From NCBI RefSeq assembly GCF_001870225.1, contig NZ_CP017675.1, forward strand, positions 637,270 through 701,269: a stretch of 64,000 nt of DNA, read 5' to 3'. Positions 63,749 through 64,000 of this stretch are shown piece after piece; the stretch's first letter is position 1, and every line of letters begins with the position of its first letter. The notes beneath the pieces were generated by a model. The model made no database searches. It saw only the letters and a list, made by a program, of their open reading frames with translations, and was not told the DNA's origin. Position numbers and translations under genes: made by a program. This DNA is from Gloeomargarita lithophora Alchichica-D10. GTDB lineage: Bacteria > Cyanobacteriota > Cyanobacteriia > Gloeomargaritales > Gloeomargaritaceae.

Positions 63749-64000
63749 CTAGGGCAATAACGCCCCATCCAATAAAACCTGTTGCAAATCTACCCCCGTG
63801 AGTTTCGCCCCCCGCAGGTCGGCCTCGGTCAAATCCGCCCCCCGCCAGCGCACCTCGGTGAGATTGGCATCCCGCAGACGAGCCAGTTTCAACACCGCAT
63901 CCCCCAGATTGGCACTGCTCAGGTCGCATTCACTCAGGTAGGCACGGGTCAAATTGGCACCCCGCAGGTACGCCCGCCGCAGGTCAGCCCCCCGCAGTTG
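63749..64000 (-). CDS. Pentapeptide-repeat protein (5' part outside window)
   Basis: 84 codons are visible, ending at TAG 63749. The frame continues past 63952 to the window edge: QLRGADLRRAYLRGANLTRA, then SECDLSSANLGDAVLKLARL and ADLTEADLRGAKLTGVDLQQ. It is a plain A(D/N)L-x-x array, distinct from the plus-strand gene at 48874. Start not visible. Confidence 0.88.
   Translation of the reverse strand, partial: QLRGADLRRAYLRGANLTRAYLSECDLSSANLGDAVLKLARLRDANLTEVRWRGADLTEADLRGAKLTGVDLQQVLLDGALLP

Overview
The window is cyanobacterial chromosome. It encodes the photosystem II extrinsic proteins PsbO and PsbU, cyanophycin synthetase, a COP23-type exported protein, a SigF-type sigma factor and many Uma2-family proteins, a combination found in cyanobacteria. 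I cannot fix the genus from sequence alone. The left 36 kb is an accessory, visibly AT-richer defence island. The right 26 kb (about 38-64 kb) is GC-rich housekeeping sequence.

Defence island, left to right. (1) A type III-B CRISPR effector operon on the minus strand (1-8666: cmr2/cas10, cmr3, cmr4, cmr5, cmr6) with four intact Uma2-family (PD-(D/E)XK fold) genes threaded between the cmr genes with overlapping or near-touching ends. (2) CRISPR array 1 (20 repeats), reading on the minus strand toward that operon; its leader-distal end is fused to the 3' remnant of a csx1-like CARF-HEPN gene. (3) A J-domain membrane protein, a Uma2 pseudogene and adaptation module 1 (cas2, cas1 and a small membrane protein abutting cas1). 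(4) A brnT/brnA toxin-antitoxin pair whose toxin gene is split by a MITE. (5) A second, compact III-B operon on the plus strand with an HD-less Cas10 and a Cmr6-Cmr1-like fusion (15284-20643). (6) A VIT/vWA protein and a set of signalling-type accessories: csx1 (CARF-HEPN), a Uma2 gene, a WYL/TIGR03985-like protein, a CARF-RelE-like protein, then Csx3-AAA, a NYN nuclease and an HD hydrolase. (7) Adaptation module 2 (two small membrane proteins, cas1, cas2), leader and CRISPR array 2 (34 repeats), whose distal end is fused to a truncated SUKH (SMI1/KNR4) gene.

Both Cas10 proteins keep GGDD, so both could make cyclic oligoadenylate. The CARF proteins would be the receivers and Csx3 the likely off-switch. 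No cas6 and no target-DNA-type interference genes are visible. MITE-like elements with TA target duplications or related GC-rich cores are scattered through the island, three of them immediately upstream of the three stand-alone Uma2 genes.

The right part holds ftsH, a Crp-family regulator, a dihydroorotase-like gene, era, cphA, nadB, psbU and folD on the minus strand. It continues with a pentapeptide gene, a sugar nucleotidyltransferase, argS, a TPR gene and plsC (plus), glgB (minus), cop23-like, a trypsin-like protease, psbO, sigF and a ROK kinase (plus), and finally an aldehyde dehydrogenase, DUF92, DUF29 and a cut-off pentapeptide gene (minus). No tRNA or rRNA gene was recognised.
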